Translations under genes and position numbers: made by a program
Assembly (NCBI RefSeq): GCF_000682715.1
Contig: NZ_AWFH01000001.1
Span: 1 to 64,000 of the forward strand
From: Hyphomonas atlantica corrig.
Lineage (GTDB): Bacteria; Pseudomonadota; Alphaproteobacteria; Caulobacterales; Hyphomonadaceae
Direction of reading: 5' to 3'
Length of the DNA: 64,000 nt
In this document: positions 26,595-35,932 of the stretch, in pieces
Numbering within the stretch: position 1 is the first letter of the stretch
Layout of the letters: every line of letters starts with the position of its first letter
Notes under the pieces: model-generated
Database searches by the model: none
What the model saw: only the letters and a program-made list of their open reading frames with translations
Told to the model about the DNA's origin: nothing

Positions 26595-29500
26595 CCCGCA
26601 TTGTAGAAGGTGCCATCGGCCGCGCCAGGATGGTCCTGTCCATCCTGATCTGCGCGATCATTGCCGGTACGGCCACCTATGTCGGCCTGCCCAAGGAAGC
26701 CGACCCGGATATTCCGATTCCGTTCGTCGGCATCACCGTGCCTCTTGCAGGCGTGACGCCGGAAGATGCCGAGCGCCTGCTCGTCAAACCCATCGAGCAG
26801 GAGATCCAGTCTCTTGAAGGCCTGAAATCTTTCATCGGCATCGGAGCCGAAGGTGCTGGCCAGTTGATTCTGGAGTTCGAAATCGATTCCGACATCGATC
26901 AGGCAGTGCTGGACGTGAAGGACAAGGTAGACCTCGCCAAACGTTTCTTCCCGGATGATGCGCGTGAACCGATCATTACCGAAGTCAACGCTTCCCAATT
27001 CCCCATCATGGTGGTGAATTTGTTCGGCCAAGCCCCAGAGCGCGGCCTGAACGATATTGCTGAAACGCTTCAAGACTTGCTGGAACGCAACCCCGGCGTG
27101 CTGGAAGCGACCATTATCGGCCAGCGCGAAGACGTGCTGGAAATCGTCGTCGATCCGGTGAAGCTGGAAACCTACAACCTGTCCTATCAGGATATCTACG
27201 CCGTGGTTTCGGCCAACAACCAGCTTGTGCCGGCTGGCCAGATTGATACGGGCGAAGGCAGCTTTGCGGTGAAAGTCCCCGGCCTTATCCGCACGGCCCA
27301 GGACGCGCTGAACCTTCCGGTAAAACGCTCTGAGAACGCAACAGTGACCTTGTCAGATGTCGCCGAAATTCGCCGTACGTACAAGGACGCGACCGGCTAC
27401 GCCACATTCAATGGTGAGCCGTCGCTGCAGCTTCAGATCGTCAAACGCTCCGGCGCCAACATTCTCGATACCGCCAATTTCGTCCGCGACACGGTAGAGG
27501 CCCAGAAGGAAAGCTGGCCCAATACCGTAGACGTGCGCATCACGTCAGACGCGTCGGAACTCATCGGCGACCAGCTCGGACAGTTGCAGAATTCTATCAT
27601 TACCGCAGTCGTTCTCGTGATGATCATCTGTGTGGCAGCTCTGGGTTTGCGCTCTGCGCTGCTTGTCGGAATTTCGATCCCAGCCTCATTTGTCATGGCC
27701 TTCCTGCTGCTCGGCGCGTTTGGCTACACAATCAACATGATGGTGATGTTCGGCATGGTCATCGCCGTGGGTATCCTGGTAGATGGCGCGATCGTCGTAA
27801 CCGAATATGCCGACAGGAAAATGGCGGAAGGGCTGGACCGGAAACGTGCCTATGCCATGGCCGGCATGCGCATGTTCTGGCCAGTTGTTGCCTCAACTGC
27901 CACCACGCTCGCCGCCTTCATCCCCTTCCTGTTCTGGAATTCGATGCCCGGCAAATTCATGGCCTATCTGCCCATCACGCTGATCTTCGTGCTCTCGGCC
28001 TCGCTGGTCATGGCGCTGATCTTCTTGCCGGTGCTCGGCTCCGTCATTGGCGCGCGTCCGGGCGGCAAGGATGAAAGCCTCGCCGCGCTCGCTGCGGATG
28101 CCGATCCGGCGTCGGCCACCGGTTGGCTCGGCGGCTATGTGCGGATCGTACAATCGCTCATCGCCAGACCGCTCGCTGTCACCGGCGTCGCAATTGTCAG
28201 CGTGATTGCAATCTTCATGTGGTTCGGCTCAACCGAGCACAAATCGGAACTGTTTCTGGATGTCGAACCTGAACAGGCTTTTGTCTTTGTTCAGGCGCAA
28301 GGCAGTCTCTCGACGGCCGAACAGCTATCCCTGGTCAAACGCGCCGAAGCAGCCATCACCGGTATGGACGGCGTACAGGACATTTCGACCGAGGCTGGAA
28401 GTTCCGGTCAGGCGATTTTCTCCCCAGATGGATCGTCCAGCAAGCCAATTGATACGGTCGGCCAATTGCTGATCGACCTTGCCACTGCAGACGGCGTGCA
28501 CAATGGCCGTCGCACCTTGGCAAATATCCGTGATCGGTTGAGCGAAGTGCCCGGCCTGCGATTTGAAATCGCCGCGCGTGAGCAAGGTCCGCCCTCCGGC
28601 AAGGACGTGCAGATCGCCCTGCTCTCTGAAGATGCAGCCGCGCTGAACTCAACGGCACAATTGATCCGCGAGCATCTCGATTCCCGCGCCGACCTTCGCG
28701 AAGTCGAAGATACGCGTCCCCTGCCCGGCATTGAATATCAGCTGGAGGTCGACCGTGCCGAAGCTGGTAAGTATGGGCTCGACATCAGCCAGGTTGGCGC
28801 AGCAGTTCAGTTGATCACCGAAGGTGTGCTGGTCGGCCGGTACCGCCCGGATGATGCGCAGGACGAAGTCGACATTCGTGTACGTTTTCCACAGTCTGAC
28901 CGGAGCGCCAGCGCGATTGATGATCTGCGCATCGCCACGCCGCGCGGGAATGTTCCGCTTTCCCTGTTCGTGGAACGCGTGCCTGCTCCACGGGTCAGTC
29001 AGATCACTCGCCGCGATGGCGCACGCGTGATCGACGTTCGAGCCAATACGGTCGAGCAAGGCGCCGGCGCAGGCATCGTGGAGGAACTGAAGGTCTGGAT
29101 CGCCAATCAGGATATTCCGTCCACAGTCGAGGTTCGCTTCGAGGGCGCGGACGAAGATGCCGCAGACGCCGCCGCCTTTTTCCAGGGGGCCCTGCTGGCC
29201 ATGCTGTTCATGATGGCCATCATCCTGCTTTGGGAGTTCAATAATTTCTGGCAGGTCTTCCTGACCCTGACGGCTGTCATCATGTCGACGGCGGGTGTCG
29301 TGGTCGGCATCCAGCTTATCCTGCCATATGTCTCACAGTTGATGATCGGCACGGGAATCGTGGCGCTCGCAGGTATCGTCGTGAACAACAATATCGTGCT
29401 GATCGATACATACAATCGCCTGCTCAGCGATGGCCGGACGCCTGAAGAAGCCGCGGTTGCGACAGCGGCCCAACGTATCCGCCCGATCTTGCTGACGACC

Positions 29501-29827
29501 GGCACGACGATCTGTGGCCTGTTGCCCATGATCATCCAGATGAACGTCAACTTCTTTGAAGGCTCGATCAATTTTGGAGGGGCAAGCTCCGAATGGTGGG
29601 TTCAGCTCGCCACGGCGGTTGTGTTTGGCCTTGGTTTCTCAACCATCATGATCTTGCTGGTGACACCGGTCTGGCTGCTCGCTCCGCACCGCATCGTTCG
29701 CTGGGCGGGCCGGATGAAGGATCGTGTACGCGGCAAGCGTGAAGCCAAGCGCGCGGTCTCACAATCGTCTTCGGGCACGGCCAATGAGAACACCCCAGTG
29801 GACCGCTCCCTGCCCGCGGCGGAATAG
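26591..29827 (+). CDS. RND-family efflux pump permease (AcrB/ACR_tran)
   Basis: 1078 aa, typical length for the AcrB superfamily. Twelve transmembrane helices with two large periplasmic loops are expected. Recognisable segments are the early GITVPLAGVTPEDAERLLVKP loop region (split from about 44), MMVMFGMVIAVGILVDGAIVVTEY with the proton-relay Asp in helix 4, AGIVVNNNIVLIDTYNRL near the C-terminal half, and RIRPILLTTGTT. Substrates (drugs, metals, lipids) cannot be assigned. It forms a two-gene operon with the adaptor. Confidence 0.94.
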   Translation: MTRIVEGAIGRARMVLSILICAIIAGTATYVGLPKEADPDIPIPFVGITVPLAGVTPEDAERLLVKPIEQEIQSLEGLKSFIGIGAEGAGQLILEFEIDSDIDQAVLDVKDKVDLAKRFFPDDAREPIITEVNASQFPIMVVNLFGQAPERGLNDIAETLQDLLERNPGVLEATIIGQREDVLEIVVDPVKLETYNLSYQDIYAVVSANNQLVPAGQIDTGEGSFAVKVPGLIRTAQDALNLPVKRSENATVTLSDVAEIRRTYKDATGYATFNGEPSLQLQIVKRSGANILDTANFVRDTVEAQKESWPNTVDVRITSDASELIGDQLGQLQNSIITAVVLVMIICVAALGLRSALLVGISIPASFVMAFLLLGAFGYTINMMVMFGMVIAVGILVDGAIVVTEYADRKMAEGLDRKRAYAMAGMRMFWPVVASTATTLAAFIPFLFWNSMPGKFMAYLPITLIFVLSASLVMALIFLPVLGSVIGARPGGKDESLAALAADADPASATGWLGGYVRIVQSLIARPLAVTGVAIVSVIAIFMWFGSTEHKSELFLDVEPEQAFVFVQAQGSLSTAEQLSLVKRAEAAITGMDGVQDISTEAGSSGQAIFSPDGSSSKPIDTVGQLLIDLATADGVHNGRRTLANIRDRLSEVPGLRFEIAAREQGPPSGKDVQIALLSEDAAALNSTAQLIREHLDSRADLREVEDTRPLPGIEYQLEVDRAEAGKYGLDISQVGAAVQLITEGVLVGRYRPDDAQDEVDIRVRFPQSDRSASAIDDLRIATPRGNVPLSLFVERVPAPRVSQITRRDGARVIDVRANTVEQGAGAGIVEELKVWIANQDIPSTVEVRFEGADEDAADAAAFFQGALLAMLFMMAIILLWEFNNFWQVFLTLTAVIMSTAGVVVGIQLILPYVSQLMIGTGIVALAGIVVNNNIVLIDTYNRLLSDGRTPEEAAVATAAQRIRPILLTTGTTICGLLPMIIQMNVNFFEGSINFGGASSEWWVQLATAVVFGLGFSTIMILLVTPVWLLAPHRIVRWAGRMKDRVRGKREAKRAVSQSSSGTANENTPVDRSLPAAE

Positions 29828-30037
29828 GGTCCTGATGACCGGCAGATGAACGCGCCATTCGGATTGCGTTCGCCCGCCACAATGTAACACCTGTCCCTGT
29901 AGCGCCGGGTATGCCTCGCCAGTCCTCCGGGACCAGCGCATCCACCCATCGCGTTTGTCGAGGCCGGCCTGCCTTCCCTTACCCCCCTGAACAGGCCCCC
30001 CGGTTGCTGCAAATCCCTGATCTTGGAAATCACCTAC

Positions 30038-30472
30038 CTATCCGGTAAGCGGCCCGCCGGGCTGGATCGCGGCCTGTTTCGATTTCTCCGCTTCGGCGCG
30101 AAATTTTTGCGGGTGCGCCATGGAGGGAAAGGTGATGTGGGTTTCACCGCGGCCATGAATCGAGAGCCTTCCAAACCCGAAGATGCGACCAAGAATACCC
30201 TGCTTCAACGTGCTGCCTTCAATCGCGTCCAGCGCAATTTCATTCACATCCGCTGACCACAGCCCGGTCTTCATCACAACACGACGGTCGGTCACGACGA
30301 ACTCGGTCGTGTTCAGATGGATCATCTTCGCGATGAAATAGACGATTCCGACAATCAGAATGCCAAACACAACGAGCATCAGCCAGGCCTTGGCATGCTC
30401 AAACCAATGAAACGCGCCGCGATGGCGAAGTATCTCGCCTTCATAGAGATGCTTCTCGATGTATCCGGCCAT
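30038..30472 (-). CDS. Bacterial PH-domain membrane protein
   Basis: 144 aa from ATG 30472, which has GAGG about 6 bases upstream; an extra 8 codons are possible. The sequence YEGEILRHRG, a double hydrophobic stretch (about 28-52: KAWLMLVVFGILIVGIVYFIA), then TEFVVTDRRVVMKTGLW and LDAIEGSTLKQGILGRIFGFG match the bacterial PH (YdbS/bPH_2-like) pattern. Function in the family is mostly unknown; membrane protein quality or lipid binding has been suggested. 58 bases downstream of the uvrD stop on the same strand. Confidence 0.82.
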   Translation of the reverse strand: MAGYIEKHLYEGEILRHRGAFHWFEHAKAWLMLVVFGILIVGIVYFIAKMIHLNTTEFVVTDRRVVMKTGLWSADVNEIALDAIEGSTLKQGILGRIFGFGRLSIHGRGETHITFPSMAHPQKFRAEAEKSKQAAIQPGGPLTG

Positions 30473-30530
30473 GTGCGCCTCACCGCTGCCCCGCATCCAT
30501 CCAATTCCGAATAGACGGCGCGGTCAACCG

Positions 30531-32870
30531 TCAGACAGGCTGAACGAAGGTGGCGATCACTTTCTTCCGACCAGACTTTTCGAAGTCCACCGTAAGCTTG
30601 TTGCCTTCTGTATGGGCGACACGGCCATAGCCGAATTTGTCGTGGAAGATGCGCGTGCCGACCTTGAACCCGGACGGGCCGCCAGAAGTGGCCGACAAAT
30701 TGGTAGCGTCCCGTGGTGGGCGTGTATCGAATTTGCCCGCATTCTCCTTCAGGCGTTGCCACCCGGGGCTTTTGTAATTCGAGCGCTCCCCCAGATCTTC
30801 GACCGTCCCGGTAAATCCGGTATCGCCTCCGGGAATACCGGAATAGCCGGTCTCTGATACCGCCTCGACATGTTCATGGGGCAGTTCGTCCACGAACCGG
30901 CTCGGCAGCACGCTTTGCCAGCGGCCATAGATCTGCCGGTTCGCAACAAAAGAGATATAGGCATGCTGGCGGGCGCGCGTGATGCCGACATAGGCAAGAC
31001 GGCGTTCTTCCTCGAGGCCCTTCATCCCGCTTTCGTCCAGGCTACGGCGTGAAGGAAAAACCTCCTCCTCCCATCCCGGCAGGAACACGACCGGCCATTC
31101 CAGGCCCTTCGCGCCATGCAGTGTCAGGATCTGGACCTGGTCTTCCCCTGCCCCGCCCGTCGAAGCATCCATGACAAGCTCGATATGCTCCAGGAATCCG
31201 GCCAGCGAGTCGAACTCGCCCATGGCACGTACCAATTCCTTGAGGTTGTCCAGCCGCGTCTGCGCCTGAGGGCTGCGATCCTTCTGCAGCATGTCCGTAT
31301 AACCAGATTCCTCCAGAATCGTCTCGGCGAGCTCTGTATGCGGCATGCCATTGGTCAGCTTGTCACGCCACAGATTGATCTGGTCGATGAACTGGGTCAG
31401 GCCGCGCTTTGCGCCACCTTTGATTTCGTCAGTCTGCAACACCATGGGCGTGAGTACGAACAGGCTGCGCCCATCCTCACGCGCATAGGATTGCAACTTG
31501 GCCAGAGACGTATTTCCGATGCCGCGCTTGGGCTGGTTCACCACGCGCTCGAACGCAAGATCATCATCTGGTGAGCGGATCAGGCGCAGATAGGCCAACG
31601 CATCGCGGATCTCGGCGCGTTCGAAAAAGCGCGGCCCGCCAATCACGCGGTATGGAATGCCCAGCATGATAAAGCGTTCTTCAAACGCCCGCATTTGCCA
31701 GGATGCGCGTACCAGTACAGCGCAATCCTCATGGCTTCCACCTTTGGACACCCAGCTTTCGATGTCGTCGGCAATCAGGCGGCTCTCGGCCTCTCCATCC
31801 CACAGGCCGCGCACCTTCACCTTGGAGGCGTCAATGTCGTCGATCGCATTGTCATCGCCCACATAGAGCGTCTTGCCGAGACGGCTCTTATTGTGGCTGA
31901 TGACGGATGAAGCCGCCGCAAGGATATGCTTGGTTGAGCGATAGTTCTTTTCCAGCCGGATGACATGCGCGCCGGGAAAATCCTTCTCGAAGCGGAGGAT
32001 ATTGTCCACTTCCGCACCGCGCCAGCCATAGATCGACTGGTCATCATCGCCAACACAACAGATGTTCTGTGACCCCTGTGCCAGCAGGCGCAGCCACAGA
32101 TACTGCGCAACGTTCGTATCCTGATATTCGTCAACCAGGATATAGCGGAACTTGTCGTGATACTCTTTCAACAGGTCCGGATTGTTCTGGAAGATCTGGA
32201 TGTTGTGGATCAGCAGGTCGCCGAAATCACACGCGTTCAGAACTTTCAGGCGTGCCTGATAGATCTGGTAACAGGTGATACCCTTGCCGTCGGCAAACTG
32301 GTGCGCCTCTTCCGGTGGCACCTTGTTCGGTACCAGAGCGCGGTTCTTCCAGCCATCGATCAGGCTGGCCAGATAGCGCGGTGTCCAGCGCTTGGGGTCA
32401 ATGTTCTCAGCCTGGATAATCTGTTTGCACAAACGGATCTGGTCATCGGTGTCGATGATGGTGAAGGTGGATTTCAGGCCCGCCAGCTCGGCATGCTTGC
32501 GCAGGATCTGCGCGCTGATCGAGTGGAATGTGCCGAGCCAGCGCAGGCCTTCGCCTGCCTCTCCCAACATGGACAGGGCCCGCTCGCGCATTTCCCGTGC
32601 GGCCTTGTTGGTAAAGGTCACGGTCAACGTCTGCGACGGCCAAGCCAGCCGCGTGCCAATGATGTGTGCGAGGCGCGTGGTCAGCACGCGCGTCTTGCCC
32701 GTGCCCGCGCCAGCCAGCACCAGCAATGGCCCTTCAGTCGTCAGCACGGCTTCGCGCTGCTCTGGGTTCAGGCCATCAAGATACTCCGCCTCGCTCTTGG
32801 CTGCGGGCGGCTTGGCAGAGGCCATCTGCGAAATGGACATACGATTCGGATTGGAACTCATCCAGAACAT
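30531..32870 (-). CDS. uvrD: UvrD/PcrA-type ATP-dependent DNA helicase
   Basis: 779 aa. A superfamily 1A 3'-5' helicase for nucleotide excision and mismatch repair. Walker A AGAGTGKT is at 53-60, with the Q-motif LNPEQREAV at 34-42, DEYQDTN (motif II), the QSIYGWRGA motif III, and TLHGAKGLEWPVVFLPGW and VGITRARQ in the C-terminal half. A short C-terminal SH3-like/RNA-polymerase-binding tail with GTRIFHDKFGYGRV is present, typical of PcrA/UvrD. The start may be at 32870 or three codons in; neither has a clear ribosome site. A structured RNA candidate ends 63 bases upstream. Confidence 0.94.
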   Translation of the reverse strand: MFWMSSNPNRMSISQMASAKPPAAKSEAEYLDGLNPEQREAVLTTEGPLLVLAGAGTGKTRVLTTRLAHIIGTRLAWPSQTLTVTFTNKAAREMRERALSMLGEAGEGLRWLGTFHSISAQILRKHAELAGLKSTFTIIDTDDQIRLCKQIIQAENIDPKRWTPRYLASLIDGWKNRALVPNKVPPEEAHQFADGKGITCYQIYQARLKVLNACDFGDLLIHNIQIFQNNPDLLKEYHDKFRYILVDEYQDTNVAQYLWLRLLAQGSQNICCVGDDDQSIYGWRGAEVDNILRFEKDFPGAHVIRLEKNYRSTKHILAAASSVISHNKSRLGKTLYVGDDNAIDDIDASKVKVRGLWDGEAESRLIADDIESWVSKGGSHEDCAVLVRASWQMRAFEERFIMLGIPYRVIGGPRFFERAEIRDALAYLRLIRSPDDDLAFERVVNQPKRGIGNTSLAKLQSYAREDGRSLFVLTPMVLQTDEIKGGAKRGLTQFIDQINLWRDKLTNGMPHTELAETILEESGYTDMLQKDRSPQAQTRLDNLKELVRAMGEFDSLAGFLEHIELVMDASTGGAGEDQVQILTLHGAKGLEWPVVFLPGWEEEVFPSRRSLDESGMKGLEEERRLAYVGITRARQHAYISFVANRQIYGRWQSVLPSRFVDELPHEHVEAVSETGYSGIPGGDTGFTGTVEDLGERSNYKSPGWQRLKENAGKFDTRPPRDATNLSATSGGPSGFKVGTRIFHDKFGYGRVAHTEGNKLTVDFEKSGRKKVIATFVQPV

Positions 32871-32932
32871 ATAGCACCGAATGCCCTATTGGGCAGGGCT
32901 TGTGGCGCAGATCACTGTTCACCGACAGCATC

Positions 32933-33090
32933 AAAAAACCCTGCAAGGACGCGTCAGGTGTGCGGGACGCGGCCTCACAGGGCTAAGCAAGATGCTGGTG
33001 TGAGGGCATCTTACCTTGGGTGTGAGCAGAGCCCACGAGAGTAGGGGAAATCAAGCATCCGCACGAGCGACATCGAAACCCGCAGGTTCC
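32933..33090 (-). ncRNA. Probable structured small RNA upstream of uvrD
   Basis: The 390-base gap 32871-33263 has no convincing gene. On the minus strand a nested fold runs through it: outer GCAGG/CCTGC (33082-33086 with 32940-32944), an 8-bp stem (33058-33065 with 32959-32966), AGCCC/GGGCT (33030-33034 with 32980-32984) and a 7-bp apical stem GCATCTT/AAGATGC (33006-33012 with 32989-32995). Large internal loops separate the stems, and T6 (32938-32933) follows the closing strand. A rod with a central bubble of about 150 nt resembles 6S RNA, but I do not find firm 6S sequence signatures. Confidence 0.5.
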
Positions 33091-33263
33091 GAGCGCAGAC
33101 GAAGAAAATGCGTGTACGGGTCCCCCGCAAAACTTCGTCATCAAATTGTGCCGGATGGCTCTTTTATGTCCCCACCATCCAGACGAAGAACTTACCCGGG
33201 AGAGCGTTTCCTCGTCTGGTTAATGAGAACCATTCCCTGCCCTCAGATGCAAGAAAAATCGAC

Positions 33264-34373
33264 CTATGATAGCGTCGCGAGGCTCGCTGCATCATAATCA
33301 GTCAATTCCTCTATACGTCCTTCATGAATCTTGCGGGCCCATGCCGGGTCCTGCAGCAGGGCGCGACCAACGGCGACGAGATCAAACTCGTCCCGAGCGA
33401 GGCGTTCTTCCAGATCATCCAGTGACCGCGTGCCGGACCCTTCGCCCTGGAAGGCCTTGATGAAATCACCTGACAGTCCAACAGACCCGACCGTAATGGT
33501 TGGCAAGCCCGTCAGTTTCTTGGCCCAGCCCGCGCCATTGAGGCCATTCTCGCCGTCGATTTCGGGAAATTCCGGCTCCCAATAGCGGCGCTGAGAAGCA
33601 TGGAGCACGTCCACACCAGCATCCACGAACACTTTCAGGAAGGCCTCAAGATCGTCAGGTGTCGTGGCGAGACGCGCGCCGTAATCCTGTTGTTTCCACT
33701 GGGAATAGCGCAAGATCACCGGGAAGTCCGGCGACACGCGCTTGCGGATTTCCTTCAGGATATCCGATGCAAAGCTCGCACGCTCCACGAGAGACGTTCC
33801 GCCGAACTTGTCATCACGCTGGTTCATCGCATCCCAGAAGAACTGGTCGATCAGATAGCCATGCGCGCCATGAACTTCGACACAGTCAAAGCCCAGCTTT
33901 TCAGCTTCGGCGGCGGCGTCCGCATAGGCCAGGACCATATCGTCAATTTCTGCGGAGGTCGGCGCGTCGATAACCTGCTTGCCGGTATGCGTCATACCTG
34001 ACGGACTATCCGTCGGGGCGTCAGGATTAGGCCCGCTGCCAACTTTGCGGACCATGCCCATATGCCAGATCTGCGGCGCGATCTTGCCGCCCTTGGCGTG
34101 GACTTTCCCGACAACATTCTTCCATCCAGCCAGCGAGTCCGCCTCATGGAAATTCGGCACGTTCGGATCGTTGGACGCGCCGCCCCGGCGGATCGTGGTG
34201 CCCTCGGTCAGAATCAAGCCGACTTCGTTTTCTGCGCGGCGCGCATAGTAGCCGGCCACATCGTCGCCCGGAACGCCGTTCGGAGATTTCGACCGCGTCA
34301 TCGGGGCCATAACGATCCGGTTCGGCAGGTCGAGAGATTTGATCTTGAATGGGGTGAACAGTGAACTTGTCAT
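33264..34373 (-). CDS. Old Yellow Enzyme family flavin oxidoreductase
   Basis: 369 aa. An NADH:flavin oxidoreductase of the OYE/NemA class, FMN-dependent, reducing activated C=C bonds of enones or nitro compounds. TPFKIKSLDLPNRIVMAPMTR at the N-terminus, QIWHMG (about 101-106), DCVEVHGAHGYLIDQFFWDAMNQRDD with the catalytic H..H/N segment, and VGRALLQDP near the C-terminus are all present. Start ATG 34373. No regulator is adjacent; the lipoprotein gene on the other side is divergent. Confidence 0.92.
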   Translation of the reverse strand: MTSSLFTPFKIKSLDLPNRIVMAPMTRSKSPNGVPGDDVAGYYARRAENEVGLILTEGTTIRRGGASNDPNVPNFHEADSLAGWKNVVGKVHAKGGKIAPQIWHMGMVRKVGSGPNPDAPTDSPSGMTHTGKQVIDAPTSAEIDDMVLAYADAAAEAEKLGFDCVEVHGAHGYLIDQFFWDAMNQRDDKFGGTSLVERASFASDILKEIRKRVSPDFPVILRYSQWKQQDYGARLATTPDDLEAFLKVFVDAGVDVLHASQRRYWEPEFPEIDGENGLNGAGWAKKLTGLPTITVGSVGLSGDFIKAFQGEGSGTRSLDDLEERLARDEFDLVAVGRALLQDPAWARKIHEGRIEELTDYDAASLATLS

Positions 34374-34521
34374 TTAGGGCTCCATCAATGTTGCGAGACA
34401 GGTGGCCGCGCCCTCCCCTCGCGTCAAGAATTTACGCAGCGCAAAGACAGACATTGCATGGTTCAGTGTCTGTTCAGTATCTCTGAACCCTACTGACTTG
34501 AAACTGTTGAAAGCTCGCCAC

Positions 34522-35538
34522 ATGAGACACGCCCTGCTCCTTCTGTTTCCCGTTCTGGCTGCAGCCTGCGCAACGCCCGGATATGACTATCAAGCCCGGA
34601 TGGCGCCGACCTTTCCGCAAGCAGCCGAGTATCGGGACGTATTGGTCGGAGAGTTCCGGGGACCAGCTGGATATGTTGCGGAGGAAGAATTCGCCGCAAT
34701 GCTCGACCAGATCGTGATCGACGGGGAGTATTGGTTCACAGACCCCTATGGAGAGCCCGCGGGGACCTATCAGGGGCGTGTCGACATTGACTCCTGGGAG
34801 GCTGAAACCCGGTTCGAACGCAAGAAGCGATGCGTTGAGTATGACGGCCTGTTCGATTGCGAACGCCGCGCTGTCGTGGAAACCGAATGCCGCGAAGAGA
34901 CGGTTGAAGTGGTGGTTACAGCTGAACTGATCGATCACCGCACGGGACGTCTTGTCCTGCGGCAGGAACAGCTCGGCGGGGCCAGCCGCGAAAGCTGTGC
35001 CGACATCGCCGAGTATCCCTACAATGGCGAGGATTTGGGAGTGTGGGGCGAGCCACGCTATTCGAGCTACGATCCCTACAATGCCCCAATCGGTATGGTA
35101 GAGGACGCAACGATTGAAGCCGTCCACCGCTTCCGCAATGACATTGCGCCCTACTACCAGACAATGCGCGCGGAAATCATGACGGAGGGCCTGACTCCTG
35201 AAGCGCAGAATGACCCTCGCTTCGCTGCCGCGGTGAAGGCGACAAAGGACGGCAATTTCCTCGGAGCGTGTGCACAATGGGACGAGCTGGGCCGCGAATG
35301 GACACAGTCACCCTCCATCCTCCACAATCTGGGTGCCTGCGCCGAGGCGCGCGGGGATATGGCCACAGCGCAGATGCGCTATGCCCGCGCGGCTGAGCTC
35401 GCCCAAGCCATCCCGCTTCTGGAGGACAAGAAGGCCAAGTCCATCTTCACCGCTCTGGAGCGCGTCTCGGGCCGACGCATGGATGATCAGTTGATCAATT
35501 CCATCCTCCATCCGGAAGAGAGCGCGCCGGAAAGCTGA
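34522..35538 (+). CDS. Lipoprotein of unknown function with C-terminal TPR-like repeat
   Basis: 338 aa from ATG 34522; the longer in-frame extension from 34402 lacks a signal. The signal peptide ends in LAAAC (C16), so it is a probable outer-membrane lipoprotein. Central region has three or four Cys in an ERKKRCVEYDGLFDCERRAVV context, and the C-terminal part (ACAQWDELGREWTQSPSILHNLGACAEARGDMATAQMRYARAAEL, near 254-298) looks like TPR helices. I do not recognise a named family. It ends 7 bases before a convergent 40-aa gene. Confidence 0.7.
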   Translation: MRHALLLLFPVLAAACATPGYDYQARMAPTFPQAAEYRDVLVGEFRGPAGYVAEEEFAAMLDQIVIDGEYWFTDPYGEPAGTYQGRVDIDSWEAETRFERKKRCVEYDGLFDCERRAVVETECREETVEVVVTAELIDHRTGRLVLRQEQLGGASRESCADIAEYPYNGEDLGVWGEPRYSSYDPYNAPIGMVEDATIEAVHRFRNDIAPYYQTMRAEIMTEGLTPEAQNDPRFAAAVKATKDGNFLGACAQWDELGREWTQSPSILHNLGACAEARGDMATAQMRYARAAELAQAIPLLEDKKAKSIFTALERVSGRRMDDQLINSILHPEESAPES

Positions 35539-35545
35539 TTGCGGA

Positions 35546-35668
35546 TCAGAGCCCGATCAGGCTGGTCAAAGGCACACCGGCGTCATTTGCTTCGGCGATG
35601 ATGGCCCAGGTGATGCCGGCGGCGAAAGCGATGGTTGCAATCGCCAGTTTTCCAATAATCCGTCCCAT
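35546..35668 (-). CDS. Small membrane protein, 40 aa
   Basis: 40 aa, found by reading the gap: ATG 35668, TGA 35546-35548. GGGAGGA lies 5 bases upstream, a strong ribosome site. The product starts MGRIIGKLAIATIAFAAGIT and ends DAGVPLTSLIGL, one transmembrane helix with a short tail. Function unknown. It lies between a lipoprotein gene and a DUF4169 gene. Confidence 0.55.
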   Translation of the reverse strand: MGRIIGKLAIATIAFAAGITWAIIAEANDAGVPLTSLIGL

Positions 35669-35737
35669 TATGTCCTCCCGCTTTGAAACAAAGTCAGGAG
35701 TGAGGGTGCAAATCAGGGGCCGGTTCGTAACCGCTGA

Positions 35738-35932
35738 TTAACCACGATCTTCCGGATCATCCTGAAGGCGGTGGCCGTCAGCCTGATCGCGGGCCTTGTC
35801 GGCGCGCGTCTTGTCCAGCGACTTCTCCGCTTTCGTGCGACCAAACTTGGCGCGGTTTTCTTTTGCGCGCTGATCTTTCTCGGCCTTGGCTTTGGCCTTT
35901 CGGAACTTGTTCAGATTGATCGGCTCAGCCAT
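35738..35932 (-). CDS. DUF4169 family small basic protein
   Basis: 64 aa. INLNKFRKAKAKAEKDQRA near the N-terminus and NRAKFGRTKAEKSLDK match DUF4169, short alphaproteobacterial proteins rich in Lys, Arg and Glu. GAGGA lies 8 bases upstream. The first 8 bases overlap the end of the GNAT acetyltransferase gene, so the two are probably one transcript. No function is known. Confidence 0.82.
   Translation of the reverse strand: MAEPINLNKFRKAKAKAEKDQRAKENRAKFGRTKAEKSLDKTRADKARDQADGHRLQDDPEDRG

Noticed and set aside
33016-33297. A 93-aa open frame in the gap upstream of uvrD
   Set aside because: It lacks a ribosome site and crosses the RNA stems; the region is better explained as a structured RNA on the opposite strand.
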